Assembly (NCBI RefSeq): GCF_020171985.1
Contig: NZ_JAIVAL010000007.1
Span: forward strand, 147,066-211,065
DNA: 64,000 nucleotides
Direction: 5' to 3'
Source: Halobacillus halophilus
Lineage (GTDB): Bacteria > Bacillota > Bacilli > Bacillales > Halobacillaceae
Part shown: positions 1 to 8,259 of the stretch, in pieces
How positions within the stretch are numbered: position 1 is the stretch's first letter
How the letters are laid out: every line of letters starts with the position of its first letter
Notes under the pieces: generated by a model
What the model was told of the DNA's origin: nothing
Database searches by the model: none
Seen by the model: the letters and a program-made list of their open reading frames with translations, nothing else
Position numbers and translations under genes: made by a program

Positions 1-76
1 TATAAATAGAGAGGACGGGCTTTAAGCTGTCACCCCCTGCTTAAGTCCGGTTATTATAAAAACTTGGAGGTACACG

Positions 77-688
77 ATGGCCGATTGGATTACTGAATTT
101 ATGAGTCACTATGGGTATGCAGGCATCTTTCTCATGATGGCCGTAGAGAACATCTTCCCCCCTATTCCATCTGAGGTTATCCTTCCATTCAGCGGTTTTA
201 TGACGCAGGCTGCCAGCCTATCGATAGCTGGGGTGATTGTAGTTTCGACTACAGGTTCTCTTGCAGGTGCGGTTGTGCTTTATGGGATCGGAGCATGTTT
301 GAATATGGAAAAGTTGGAATCCTTCGTGGAACGTCATGGTCATAAACTGCGAATTAAAAGTGAAGACGTTAGGAGAGTTGAAGAATGGTTTCAACGCTAC
401 GGGATATGGGCCGTGCTTCTCGGGCGTATGGTTCCACTCGTCCGCAGCCTGATTTCTCTGCCCGCCGGAATGGCGAATATGAAGCTGAGCTTATTTCTGC
501 TATTCACCATCCTTGGAACCCTGGTTTGGAACACCATCCTTATTTTAGTGGGGGCATTGATGGGTGAATCATGGAATGAGATTTCCCGGCTTTTGGAGGT
601 TTATTCGAATATTGCCTATATAGGTCTTGGCATAGGAGGCGCCCTCCTCCTTATCATCATGATCCATAAAAAAATTCAAAGCGCATAA
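77..688 (+). CDS. DedA/SNARE-associated family membrane protein
   Basis: A 203-residue polytopic membrane protein of the DedA family. The hallmark acidic/proline motif is visible at residues 24-33 (E-N-x-FPPIPSE) and the second, arginine-containing motif (GRMVPLVRS...PAGMA) lies near residues 115-132. Family members such as B. subtilis UptA move undecaprenyl phosphate back across the cytoplasmic membrane. The ATG follows a good GGAGG. The stop is 10 bases before uppP, so the two are surely co-transcribed and this copy probably works in lipid-carrier recycling. Which DedA paralogue it is cannot be decided from the sequence; the family call is firm, the substrate inferred. Confidence 0.9.
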   Translation: MADWITEFMSHYGYAGIFLMMAVENIFPPIPSEVILPFSGFMTQAASLSIAGVIVVSTTGSLAGAVVLYGIGACLNMEKLESFVERHGHKLRIKSEDVRRVEEWFQRYGIWAVLLGRMVPLVRSLISLPAGMANMKLSLFLLFTILGTLVWNTILILVGALMGESWNEISRLLEVYSNIAYIGLGIGGALLLIIMIHKKIQSA

Positions 689-698
689 GGAGTTCAGA

Positions 699-1520
699 AT
701 GGACGTTATTCAAGTTATCAAAGTGCTGCTGCTCGGGATGTTTGAAGGATTAACTGAATTCGCACCTGTCTCATCTACGGGCCATATGATTATCGTGGAT
801 GAGATGTGGTTACATTCCAGAGAGTTTTTAGGCTACTACACCGCCAATACTTTTAAGATCGTTATTCAGCTTGGTTCAATTCTTGCGGTAGTTATTACAT
901 TTAGACACCGTTTTATGGATTTACTGGGTGCAGGATCGCGTGCGCACCATAACTCAAGCCGTCTTAAAATTAGTCATATCCTGACAGGGCTGCTTCCGGC
1001 AGCTCTGCTCGGATTTCTTTTTGAAGACTATATTGATCAACACTTGTTCACAGTGGAAACTGTCATCATAGGACTCCTGTCAGGAAGCTTTTTTATGATT
1101 TTCGCTGACCTTTACGGCAACCGCACCCCCTCTTTAAAAAGTGTGGATCAAATCACTTACCCTCAGGCGCTTCTCATTGGACTGATTCAGTGCTTTTCTT
1201 TGTGGCCCGGTTTTTCCCGATCAGGTTCCACTATCTCCGCTGGTGTTCTTGTGGGGATGAATCACCGCTCGGCGGCAGACTTTACATTTATTATGGCGGT
1301 ACCCATTATGCTTGGCGCGAGTAGTGTTTCTGTAATGGATAACCTGCAGTATTTCACGGTGCAGGCGCTTCCCCTTTTTGCGGTCGGGTTTGTAAGTGCA
1401 TTTCTTTTTGCCCTGATCACGATTCGGTTTTTTCTTAAGCTGATCAATAGAGTTAAACTATTACCTTTCGCCTTTTACCGTATCGCTTTAGCTGGAGTGA
1501 TTGCGTTTATTTACTACTAA
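699..1520 (+). CDS. uppP: Undecaprenyl-diphosphatase UppP (BacA)
   Basis: Membrane phosphatase that converts undecaprenyl diphosphate to the monophosphate, regenerating the carrier for peptidoglycan precursors and giving bacitracin tolerance. At 273 residues it has normal family length. Both signatures are intact: EGLTEFAPVSSTGH at residues 16-29 (Ala22 replaces the common Leu) and PGFSRSGST at 170-178 with the catalytic Arg174. Hydrophobic segments fill the rest. AAGGAG lies 6 bases upstream of the ATG. It follows a DedA gene by 10 bases, which suggests a two-gene operon handling both dephosphorylation and flipping of the carrier. Confidence 0.96.
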   Translation: MDVIQVIKVLLLGMFEGLTEFAPVSSTGHMIIVDEMWLHSREFLGYYTANTFKIVIQLGSILAVVITFRHRFMDLLGAGSRAHHNSSRLKISHILTGLLPAALLGFLFEDYIDQHLFTVETVIIGLLSGSFFMIFADLYGNRTPSLKSVDQITYPQALLIGLIQCFSLWPGFSRSGSTISAGVLVGMNHRSAADFTFIMAVPIMLGASSVSVMDNLQYFTVQALPLFAVGFVSAFLFALITIRFFLKLINRVKLLPFAFYRIALAGVIAFIYY

Positions 1521-1555
1521 GAATCTTTAGCACGTCTATCTTCCTATAGGAAAGC

Positions 1556-1597
1556 TAACAGCGCATTTGACCTGCAATCTGGTCAAATGCGCTGTTC
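1556..1597. terminator. Bidirectional-type hairpin after uppP
   Basis: A 16-bp perfect stem (1557-1572 with 1581-1596, loop of 8) sits between the convergent uppP and the 77-aa gene. No clear U-run follows on either strand, so it may be a barrier or processing hairpin rather than a classic terminator. Confidence 0.55.
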
Positions 1598-1600
1598 GAT

Positions 1601-1834
1601 TTACTGCTTCTTCTGATTACCGCCGTTTACGACTCTGAATTTATTCACCGGTTTTTCCCCTGGTCTGGTATCAAAGGCCGTGATCGTTGCCCCTACTTCC
1701 ACTTTCATCGATCCATCTGACTCTATTTTAAACAGTGTGCCTGGCTTATTGACTTTAATGGACTGGACATTATGCTTGGCAAACACCTTTTGTAAGTCCT
1801 GCAATAACTCCCTTTTACCATAAGTGAAGCCCAT
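1601..1834 (-). CDS. Small hypothetical protein (77 aa)
   Basis: A 77-residue, basic, soluble protein that I do not recognise. It opens MGFTYGKRELLQDLQKVF, has a helical start (residues 5-20) and then a predicted beta-rich part, ending in a polar NGGNQKKQ tail. There is no signal peptide or membrane segment. AAGGAG with a suitable spacer precedes the ATG, and the 3' end abuts the hairpin after uppP, which supports a real transcription unit. Lack of recognisable catalytic residues prevents a functional assignment. Confidence 0.65.
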   Translation of the reverse strand: MGFTYGKRELLQDLQKVFAKHNVQSIKVNKPGTLFKIESDGSMKVEVGATITAFDTRPGEKPVNKFRVVNGGNQKKQ

Positions 1835-1957
1835 CCTATCCCTCTCCTTACTTTCATTTCGTTAGTTGTAGGATATGCGTAAATGAGAAGGACTATGATG
1901 GTAAATATGAAGTTGTACAAAAATCTCTAACCAGTTTCCACAGGTAATAGAACAGTC

Positions 1958-2188
1958 TTATACCTCAACGGTCTTTCTGTTTCTACTCCGCCTGTAGGGA
2001 TAGACGGATAAGATATTGTCTTTCTTTAAGGTTCTAACCTTTCCCCTTACATAACAGTAAACTAAAAGAGTGGATTCCCGTATATCCATCACGCGTATGG
2101 AGCGCTGGGACATTTCACCACGACTGTCCACATAGATTACATCCAGTATTTCCTTTTCCTCCAGTGACCGCGAAAATAAGCCTTCCAT
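1958..2188 (-). CDS. Small WYL-like domain protein (76 aa)
   Basis: A 76-residue soluble protein. The pattern of alternating hydrophobic strands with VYCYVRGKVRTLKKDNI near residues 44-60 resembles the small-molecule or nucleic-acid sensing WYL fold, here without any DNA-binding domain. Stand-alone small WYL-like proteins of this size occur in Bacillaceae. AGGGAGG precedes the ATG. The gene is isolated between two short minus-strand genes and may be monocistronic. The fold is an inference from the strand pattern and the basic C-terminal patch; no function is proposed. Confidence 0.6.
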   Translation of the reverse strand: MEGLFSRSLEEKEILDVIYVDSRGEMSQRSIRVMDIRESTLLVYCYVRGKVRTLKKDNILSVYPYRRSRNRKTVEV

Positions 2189-2241
2189 AAGGGCAACCGC
2201 CTCCCTTTACGAACGTTTGTTCTTATTATACCACAGAAGCT

Positions 2242-2460
2242 CTATCTTAAAACTGGAATATTCAGGCGATCTAGCTCAGCCAAATCATCCGGTCGGTCCA
2301 GACCGAATGATTGTAGCTGAGATGGTTTAGAACATATGACGGTCAGCCGTACAGGATAAGGAAAATTACGCCGGCACTCTACCTTACTAAAAATGCCCTC
2401 CATTAAAGAATGGGTGCAGAAATAACGCGTTTGTCCATACCAACCCTCTATCTCTCTCAT
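2242..2460 (-). CDS. Doubtful 72-aa open frame at the IS junction
   Basis: An open frame of 72 codons whose product has three cysteines and no recognised domain. It starts only 17 bases beyond the right end of the TnpB element and has no Shine-Dalgarno, because that position is occupied by the insertion-sequence end. It may therefore be the 3' part of a gene cut by the insertion, or a chance frame. The composition (Arg/Leu/Pro in ordinary Bacillus codons) is compatible with coding but not decisive. Confidence 0.3.
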   Translation of the reverse strand: MREIEGWYGQTRYFCTHSLMEGIFSKVECRRNFPYPVRLTVICSKPSQLQSFGLDRPDDLAELDRLNIPVLR

Positions 2461-2640
2461 AGAATAAAGAGATTCTTTGAACTACCCCCACTTACTCGCT
2501 GACACTCTTGAAGTTGGGGGATTCCTAAGAGCACGAACCTAACGGTTCGTTCAAATGATTAGGCTAGCCCCGTCGCACCGACGGTTGTAAGGATTCTTTG
2601 AATCTCCTTCAATATATTGAAGCTCGCATTTAGGTCGCGG
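2457..2640 (-). ncRNA. Candidate TnpB guide RNA (omega/reRNA)
   Basis: By analogy with IS605 TnpB systems, the 3' end of tnpB and the right end form the RNA scaffold: a GGTTCG hairpin (2534-2549) and a CCCCCA/TGGGGG hairpin (2484-2522), ending in TTCAA at 2477. The next 20 bases on the minus strand, AGAATCTCTTTATTCTATGA (2476-2457), would be the guide. The structure is seen; its function is inferred from the family. Confidence 0.55.
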
Positions 2641-3835
2641 TCGTGGTGGCAACCGCAATCTGGGCAATCCCACGTTCGAACAGCGAGATTCTTTACCTCC
2701 CTGTTTTGGTATCCGCACTTGGAACACAGCTGTGAACTCGCAAAAACTTTCGATACGGTTACCAACTGCTTCCCGTACCACGTTGCTTTATATTCGAGCA
2801 TAGACATGAACATCGACCAGCTCACATCACTAATCGACTTGGATAGTTTTCGGTTTTTGAGCATATTGGAAATTTGGAGATTTTCTACCCCGATCACATC
2901 GTGGTTTTTGATGATTTCGGTAGAAATCTTATGCAGATAATCTTTGCGGGAGTTCACTATCTTCTCGTGAAGTCTAGCTACTTTAATACGTTGCTTATGC
3001 CAATTCGAAGATCCCTTTTCCCTTCGGGAAAGGATACGTTGAGCTTTTGCTAGTTTCTTTTCGGTCTTGCGTAGGTATCGTGGGTTTTCATAGGTGGTGC
3101 CATTCGATAGAACAGCGAAGTCTTTCAATCCGAGATCAAGGCCAACGTAAGCGTTGGATTTAGGAAGTTCCCGAATATCTGTTTGAACAAGAATCGATAC
3201 AGAATATTTTCCGGTCGGATTGCGGCGAACCGTCGCACTCAAGATGCGACCTTTCACTTCACGACTCTTGGCAAATCTCACAAGCCCCAGCTTAGGCAGC
3301 TTAATTTTGCGATCCTGGATGGCAATATTTCCGTTTGTGCATTTTGTGGTGTAGGACTGGACTTTGTTCTTCTTTGATTTGAACCGCGGAGGTTGGTTTT
3401 GCTTTTTGAAAAACCGTTCATAAGCGTCAGAAAGATGTTTGACCGACGTTTGGATGGCCGTGCTATCCACTTCCTTTAACCAAAGGAATTCTCTTTTAAG
3501 GTTGGGTAGTTGTTTGGAACAAGTAGCGTAACTCAAACCTTTTCCGGTTTCCTTGTAGGCATTCCTCCATTCGGAGAGGAAATGATTGAAGACAAAACGA
3601 GCGCAACCGATTGTCTTAGCGATGAGCGATTCTTGGGTTTTATTTGGATAGATACGAAAGTTATACGCTTTATGCCTCAACCTTTCCACCTCCTAACCAG
3701 GAACATACGTTCTTACTTTAAAATATCACGGAAGGGAGAATATTCAAAGGCATTCGCCTTACGACGACGGCATTCATCTCCCCCTTACCACCGGTCTTCG
3801 ACACGGCGCTTGAAGAGGGAGTCTTCTGCCGATGA
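2477..3835 (-). mobile_element. IS200/IS605-superfamily element, IS1341-type (tnpB only)
   Basis: The element carries tnpB but no tnpA (Y1 transposase). The right end is recognisable: two hairpins (2534-2549 and 2484-2522) and a terminal GTAGTTCAA ending at about 2477. The left end lies in the region upstream of tnpB to about 3835, which holds a long imperfect stem (CATTCATC near 3832 pairing with GATGAATG near 3772). The exact left boundary is not fixed because no target duplication is made by this superfamily. Confidence 0.75.
2559..3680 (-). CDS. tnpB: RNA-guided endonuclease TnpB (IS605 OrfB)
   Basis: Full-length TnpB, the RuvC-type RNA-guided nuclease of IS200/IS605 elements and ancestor of Cas12. 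With the TTG start the protein is 373 residues. The catalytic triad is intact: Asp182 (VGLDLG), Glu266 (GVENL) and Asp349 (HHDRDLNAS). A zinc ribbon is formed by Cys319/Cys322 and Cys339/Cys342, and an N-terminal HTH/WED-type region starts the chain. I chose TTG at 3680 over GTG at 3689 because the GTG overlaps the AGGAGG, which lies 8 bases before the TTG. No tnpA is nearby, so mobility would need a transposase in trans. Confidence 0.93.
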   Translation of the reverse strand: MRHKAYNFRIYPNKTQESLIAKTIGCARFVFNHFLSEWRNAYKETGKGLSYATCSKQLPNLKREFLWLKEVDSTAIQTSVKHLSDAYERFFKKQNQPPRFKSKKNKVQSYTTKCTNGNIAIQDRKIKLPKLGLVRFAKSREVKGRILSATVRRNPTGKYSVSILVQTDIRELPKSNAYVGLDLGLKDFAVLSNGTTYENPRYLRKTEKKLAKAQRILSRREKGSSNWHKQRIKVARLHEKIVNSRKDYLHKISTEIIKNHDVIGVENLQISNMLKNRKLSKSISDVSWSMFMSMLEYKATWYGKQLVTVSKVFASSQLCSKCGYQNREVKNLAVRTWDCPDCGCHHDRDLNASFNILKEIQRILTTVGATGLA

Positions 3836-3862
3836 ATGATAAATAAAGGAGATAGATTTATT

Positions 3863-5314
3863 ATGGCAGATATTTGCCAGAACTGTTCTTGTTCACCCTA
3901 TGAAAATGTTTGTGAATGCCCCACCAATATGGGGATCACCGTCACTCAGCCCGCCTGTCAAACCCTTCCGGATGGAAGCATTTCGGGAAACCCCTGTTTT
4001 AGACCTTCACCGGAAAACCGTTCGTACTGGACCTACAAGTTTCTAACAGACAATGCGCAATCCACCCGTGCGATCAGCAACTTTCTTATTCCAATATGTC
4101 AGAATATCTTAGCAGCTAACATTATCGTTAGCGAAAAAATTGACGGCTGCGGTTCATTTACGCCGGTACCTTTTACGATTAGCAGCTCAGACCCTAACTT
4201 TGGGAATGCCCCAATGGGATTCAACTGGCTAAAAATTGAGACGAACAATAGATTTGAGAAAGGCGTATGTGTGGAATACCGCCTGGAAATCGTAGGGAAC
4301 TTTCCTGTAGGAACCCAGGGAATTCGTGTAAAAGCTGCTAACAACAACCTGACGTTTGCCTGTGATGGGTGCTTTCTTGTACCGGAATGTCCAGCACCTG
4401 GTCAGCTGGTTGTTGATAAGAATTGTGAAGAAATCTTCATGGATGGTATGGCTACTCTAAGTTTCAGTATAGAGGTTACCAACTCTGGCGGAAGTCCTTT
4501 AAACAATGTGCAGCTAACTGACACCCTTCTATTCAGCAATGCGATCAACCTGGGTCCGATTACCATCAGTGATTCAAATCTCATGGTAGATCGAACGGTG
4601 CCGGGAAGAATTCGAATTACAGGAAATCTTGGTACTTTAAACCCAGGGGACGAACGTTTTATCACGTATTCCCTTCCTGTTGTTAACGTCAGTGCACCTG
4701 GAGAGTATCTCATTACCAATACAGCTACGGTGACCTCGATGACGTCAGAAGCAACTGATTTTTGTTCGCTGAATTTAGATGTTGTCCAGTTAAGCGCAGA
4801 TAAATGTTGTACGGTGAATGGAAATCAGATCAGCTATCGAATAACGCTCGAAAATACACCTAACTCCCCTGATACAAGAGCCAATCTTACGGATGTACTG
4901 ACTATTCCTGCAGGATTAACCGTTCAATTCTCGACGATTGGCGGTTGTAACGCGATGTTCGAAGGGGGAGGAGAAGTACCGCTAAACGAAAATATCACAG
5001 GCCCACGTACCATCGTGATTGAATGTATGAATTTAACTATTCCTCAAGGCGGCTCTGCTCATAGAGACATTCAATTAAGTATTGTTTCCTCTACTACCCA
5101 AAACGCAACCATTAACAATACGCTTGAAAATGTAGAACTTGCCACAGGCGACCAAATAGATCTAGGAACACTAAATGTCCCATTCAGTGTAGATACGAAT
5201 TACGTTGCTATCATCACGTGTACGAACCCTTGTCCGGCTCCAATTAATGCAGCTGTTAATCCAACCTTTTCTTCACGCTCTGATAATTCAGATGGAAACT
5301 GTAATTGCTCGTAA
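3863..5314 (+). CDS. Cysteine-rich DUF11-repeat protein without signal peptide
   Basis: A 483-residue protein starting MADICQNCSC. The first 20 residues hold five cysteines (NCSCSPYENVCEC), and CDGC/C clusters recur around 170-190. From about residue 195 two DUF11-like beta-sandwich repeats follow (each beginning with LVVDKNC.. or LSADKCC.. and containing N-x-LTDxL strands). There is no signal peptide or sortase motif, and the tail is Ser/Asn/Cys rich. Such proteins in spore formers are often spore-surface components, which is an inference here. I prefer ATG 3863 because AAAGGAG lies 12 bases before it; an upstream ATG at 3836 has no ribosome site. A strong terminator follows. Confidence 0.8.
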   Translation: MADICQNCSCSPYENVCECPTNMGITVTQPACQTLPDGSISGNPCFRPSPENRSYWTYKFLTDNAQSTRAISNFLIPICQNILAANIIVSEKIDGCGSFTPVPFTISSSDPNFGNAPMGFNWLKIETNNRFEKGVCVEYRLEIVGNFPVGTQGIRVKAANNNLTFACDGCFLVPECPAPGQLVVDKNCEEIFMDGMATLSFSIEVTNSGGSPLNNVQLTDTLLFSNAINLGPITISDSNLMVDRTVPGRIRITGNLGTLNPGDERFITYSLPVVNVSAPGEYLITNTATVTSMTSEATDFCSLNLDVVQLSADKCCTVNGNQISYRITLENTPNSPDTRANLTDVLTIPAGLTVQFSTIGGCNAMFEGGGEVPLNENITGPRTIVIECMNLTIPQGGSAHRDIQLSIVSSTTQNATINNTLENVELATGDQIDLGTLNVPFSVDTNYVAIITCTNPCPAPINAAVNPTFSSRSDNSDGNCNCS

Positions 5315-5317
5315 ACA

Positions 5318-5353
5318 CCAATCCTCTCTTTATTTAAAGAGGGGATTTTTTTA
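5318..5353 (+). terminator. Rho-independent terminator
   Basis: Stem AATCCTCTCTTTA/TAAAGAGGGGATT-type followed by seven T, directly after the DUF11 gene. Confidence 0.85.
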
Positions 5354-5431
5354 TTGGATCGCACCATCGATTAGATTTTTAAGTATTGGGCAAATTATGG
5401 AGAGATTTTTTAAAGCAGGAGGTCTTACAAG

Positions 5432-6295
5432 ATGACGAATCAAAAAAAGAAAATCCAACCGAAGCAGCATCAAAACCGGCAGCCGGGATATGAATATGAA
5501 ATGAAGCCCCTTCCGGAATACATGGATCCAAACTATCAGGGAAGCGGAAAGCTTGAGGGAAAAATTGCTGTTATTACTGGCGGGGATAGCGGTATAGGCA
5601 GGGCTGTCAGCTTGTACTTTGCCCGTGAAGGGGCTGATGTAGCCGTTCTTTACTTAGATGAACAACAGGACGCGGAAGATACGAAACAGCTGGTTGAACA
5701 GGAAGGACGCACCTGTCTCCTGATCAGCGGTGATATTGCCGATCCGGATTTCTGTACAGATGCCGTAAAACAGATCAAGCGTAAATTCAGTGCGATCGAT
5801 GTGCTGGTCAATAACGCAGCTGTTCAATATCCGCAGACAGATCTTCTTAATATAACGAATGAACAGTTTGAGAATACGTTCCGGGTCAATATCTTCTCCT
5901 ATTTTTACATGACGAAAGCCGTCGTGCCTCATATGAAAAAAGGAAGCTCGATCATCAACACGTCTTCCGTAACAGCCTATGCCGGAAACGAACAGCTGAT
6001 TGATTATACCGCAACTAAAGGGGCGATCACATCCTTCACCCGGGCGCTTTCGAAATCCCTCGTTGGGCAAAGAATTCGTGTGAATGGAGTAGCTCCAGGC
6101 CCGGTCTGGACCCCGCTGATTCCTGCAAGCTTCGATGAGCAGCAGGTTGCCGAATTCGGTTCGGATAATCCTATGGAACGCCCTGCCCAGCCAAGAGAAG
6201 TCGCGCCGGCTTATGTCTATCTTGCGAGTGAGGATTCAAGCTTCGTCACCGGGCAGATGCTGCATGTAAACGGCGGAATCATTGTAAACGGGTAA
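5432..6295 (+). CDS. SDR family oxidoreductase (general-stress YhdF/YhxC type)
   Basis: A classical short-chain dehydrogenase/reductase of 287 residues with a long polar N-terminal extension (residues 1-40, rich in Lys/Gln/Pro) typical of the Bacillus YhdF/YhxC/YdaD subgroup. The dinucleotide motif TGGDSGIGRA lies near residues 49-58, NNAA near 129-132 and the catalytic YTATK near 190-194. The final residues LHVNGG are the normal SDR end. The start is set by GCAGGAGG. The gene appears monocistronic. The family is often called glucose 1-dehydrogenase, but the true substrate is unknown; homologues belong to the general stress response. Confidence 0.9.
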   Translation: MTNQKKKIQPKQHQNRQPGYEYEMKPLPEYMDPNYQGSGKLEGKIAVITGGDSGIGRAVSLYFAREGADVAVLYLDEQQDAEDTKQLVEQEGRTCLLISGDIADPDFCTDAVKQIKRKFSAIDVLVNNAAVQYPQTDLLNITNEQFENTFRVNIFSYFYMTKAVVPHMKKGSSIINTSSVTAYAGNEQLIDYTATKGAITSFTRALSKSLVGQRIRVNGVAPGPVWTPLIPASFDEQQVAEFGSDNPMERPAQPREVAPAYVYLASEDSSFVTGQMLHVNGGIIVNG

Positions 6296-6399
6296 ATAAT
6301 ATCGATTAGGCTGATCAGAAATTCCACCTAAAAATTGGCTCTTATATAGTTTTTTGTTGTCTTTTCATAAAAGGCTAATTACGCAAAAGGGACGGATTG

Positions 6400-6565
6400 T
6401 GTAAGACTCAGTTTCGAGATATCGGTTTGTAGTTAAGGTCCTGCGGGGGATGATTCGCTTTCCGTGGGCATGTGGTAAGCTTCCTCAGGCTTCGCCTTCC
6501 GGGATCTTACCGATCATGTTCATCCCACAGGAGTCTTCATCATCCCCCTCCGGACCTTGCCAAAT
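6400..6565 (+). repeat. Dispersed long repeat, copy 1 (diverged)
   Basis: Begins with AAGACTCAGTTTCGAGAT and continues with CTCGC/TTCGCTTTCC, GCTTCCTCAGGCTTCGCC and CATGTTCATCCCACAGGAG blocks shared with the copies near 14.8 kb and 63.9 kb. Internal inverted segments (TGTTCATCCCACAGG) suggest a structured RNA or a REP/MITE-like element. Confidence 0.7.
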
Positions 6566-6734
6566 GAGAAGCTCGAAACCACTTTAATCCTCCCCTGCAT
6601 AATGAAGTATTAGACCATGTAGCTTTGTGCCTGCTTACAGAATATAGCGATCCACATAGCCCGTCATGAAAGCATTTTATCCTGATTACGTAGGAGTATC
6701 TTTCTCTTCTGGATGTAACCGTTCGCAACATTAT

Positions 6735-7005
6735 AGTTGGGGTGGTGGGGAAATGGCGAGACTCCCATGGGAAAAGGGACTAGGTGAGATCCCACAGGGA
6801 GTGAAACGAGCGAGGAAGCTCCTAGTAAAAGGAGGATCGACTAAGGTCGCCACATCCTGTGGCAACGTCGATCGACCCTACGTCGTGTAGGGCCATAGGA
6901 AAGCGAGTTATTTCCCAACCAGCCCTTCTCCATTTAACGTAAAGGACCCAATTTATCTCGAAACTGTGTCTTCAACAAACGGGAGCTTTACTTTAATAAC
7001 AACAC
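6735..7005 (-). repeat. Dispersed long repeat, copy 2 (inverted)
   Basis: Read on the minus strand it starts GTAAAGCTCCCGTTTGTTG at 7005, then GAAGACACAGTTTCGAGATA, GGGCTGGT-GGGAAATAACTCGC and the GACGTTGCCACAGGATG block, matching copies at 14.8 kb and 63.9 kb block by block. It ends in CCCCACCACCCC. Confidence 0.75.
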
Positions 7006-7097
7006 GGGAGTTTAACAGAACCTAAAAATTAAAAACATTATATTTATTAGAGTCGTCTAAGTATTTCCTATGACCTTATCCTGTATAGCTTCAGTTA

Positions 7098-7133
7098 CAA
7101 AAAAACCGCCTTTTCTAGGAAAAGACGGTTTTA
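7098..7133 (-). terminator. Terminator of the 76-aa membrane gene
   Basis: On the minus strand AAACCGTCTTTTC pairs with GAAAAGGCGGTTT, followed by a T-run; it starts at the stop codon of the upstream gene. Confidence 0.8.
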
Positions 7134-7361
7134 CTGATTTATATTTTTCTTATCTTTCCAGCGTGCGCCTATGATCCGCAAGCCAATCGTCAACAGGATA
7201 GCAGCCAGCACCAGCATGCCTAACGCATCGCCTGTGGCCCACCCGGCTGATTTTAAAAACCTGGCAAGAAGAACGCCGATCAGGGCAAGCGGAATCAGAA
7301 TAAAACGATCGATTTTCTCGGAGAATATGGGTCCGCTAAACAACTGGCGGATTTTGCTCAT
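7131..7361 (-). CDS. Small two-TM membrane protein (76 aa)
   Basis: A 76-residue protein with two predicted membrane helices (about residues 20-36 and 45-64), a basic start (MSKIRQLFSGP) and a basic C-terminus (RWKDKKNINQ), suggesting both ends are cytoplasmic. DUF4395/YbaN-like families were considered but nothing matches clearly. AGGAGG precedes the ATG and a terminator abuts the stop codon, so it is a genuine single-gene unit. Function unknown. Confidence 0.75.
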   Translation of the reverse strand: MSKIRQLFSGPIFSEKIDRFILIPLALIGVLLARFLKSAGWATGDALGMLVLAAILLTIGLRIIGARWKDKKNINQ

Positions 7362-7635
7362 GTACGATGATACCTCCTGATTGAGTCACTTTAGGTTTGC
7401 TCTAAGAACTCTCCCATTATTTCAAATCTAATCCTTAATCTCAATCCTTTTCCTAAGACTCTGTAAAAAGGCAGCACGGGGGTTCTCATTCTCCCTCGGT
7501 TCCTTTCTTCCAAATATCCCCCTCCTTTCCACCCGCAGGAAGAGAACAGTTTGACCATTTCCGTACTAATTTTTACGTACGTTCAGTAGGCTAATGCATA
7601 GGATAACGTTAGGAAGTAAGAAAGGATGGATAAAA

Positions 7636-8190
7636 GTGTACTATAACCCTTATGTGTATCCATATCGTGCCCCTTATGGCAGTGGACCTATGTACAGTAA
7701 TGGAAGTCAGAACGGCTACTGGTCCTACCCTCAGAACTACGGTTATGCGGCCTGGCCCCCTTCGCACGATCAGAGAAACATTGAGTTAAAGGATTATGGA
7801 TCCAATCCGTTTGTCGTTAATATTAATACAGCCACGACGCAGAATAATACCTTTCGCACAGCCTTATGGACCGGAGACCATTTGCAGTTGACACTAATGA
7901 GTATCCAACCTGGGGAAGATATCGGCTTAGAAATACATCCAGATGTCGATCAATTTTTACGCATTGAGCAAGGGCAGGGTTTTACACAAATGGGTAAACA
8001 AAAAGACGATTTAAACTTCACAAGATACGTGATGGATGATTCAGCTATTTTCATCCCTGCAGGTACATGGCATAACTTAACCAACACAGGCAATACTCCA
8101 CTTAAACTATACTCAATCTACGCTCCGCCTAACCATCCGTTCGGTACCGTTCACAATACAAAAGCCGACGCAATGGCTGCAGAAGATTAA
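7636..8190 (+). CDS. Cupin-domain protein with Tyr/Pro-rich N-terminus
   Basis: A 184-residue protein: residues 1-50 are a Tyr/Pro/Asn-rich tail (YYNPYVYPY, GYWSYPQNYGY), followed by a single cupin barrel. Cupin motif 1 is GEDIGLEIHPDVDQFLRIEQGQG (metal ligands H, E) and motif 2 is FIPAGTWHNLTNTG. The barrel resembles mannose-6-phosphate isomerase-like cupins, but no active-site role is assigned. I chose GTG 7636 since AAAGGATGG lies 7 bases before it; the in-frame ATG at 7594 lacks a ribosome site. The tail without signal peptide is reminiscent of spore-coat proteins and of the DUF3889 protein at 48.6 kb. Confidence 0.88.
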   Translation: MYYNPYVYPYRAPYGSGPMYSNGSQNGYWSYPQNYGYAAWPPSHDQRNIELKDYGSNPFVVNINTATTQNNTFRTALWTGDHLQLTLMSIQPGEDIGLEIHPDVDQFLRIEQGQGFTQMGKQKDDLNFTRYVMDDSAIFIPAGTWHNLTNTGNTPLKLYSIYAPPNHPFGTVHNTKADAMAAED

Positions 8191-8209
8191 AGAGGACTAT
8201 CTACTCCAT

Positions 8210-8250
8210 AAAAAAGGGAACTTCCCATAAGAGAAGTTCCCTTTTTTTAT
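8210..8250. terminator. Bidirectional terminator
   Basis: AAAAAAGGGAACTTC pairs with GAAGTTCCCTTTTTTT between the convergent cupin and lysozyme genes; T-runs exist on both strands. Confidence 0.9.
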
Positions 8251-8259
8251 ACCGATTAG

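Larger units (their letters stand above)
6296..7097. other. 800-bp gene-free region holding two repeat copies
   Basis: Contains no convincing coding frame. Most of it is made up of two copies of a dispersed repeat in opposite orientation (about 6400-6565 and 6735-7005), with AT-rich DNA between and after them. Short frames inside the repeat lack ribosome sites and are ignored. Confidence 0.7.

Noticed and set aside
6666..6890. 74-codon plus-strand frame across repeat copy 2
   Set aside because: It follows the repeat sequence, which is structured and non-coding in its other copies.
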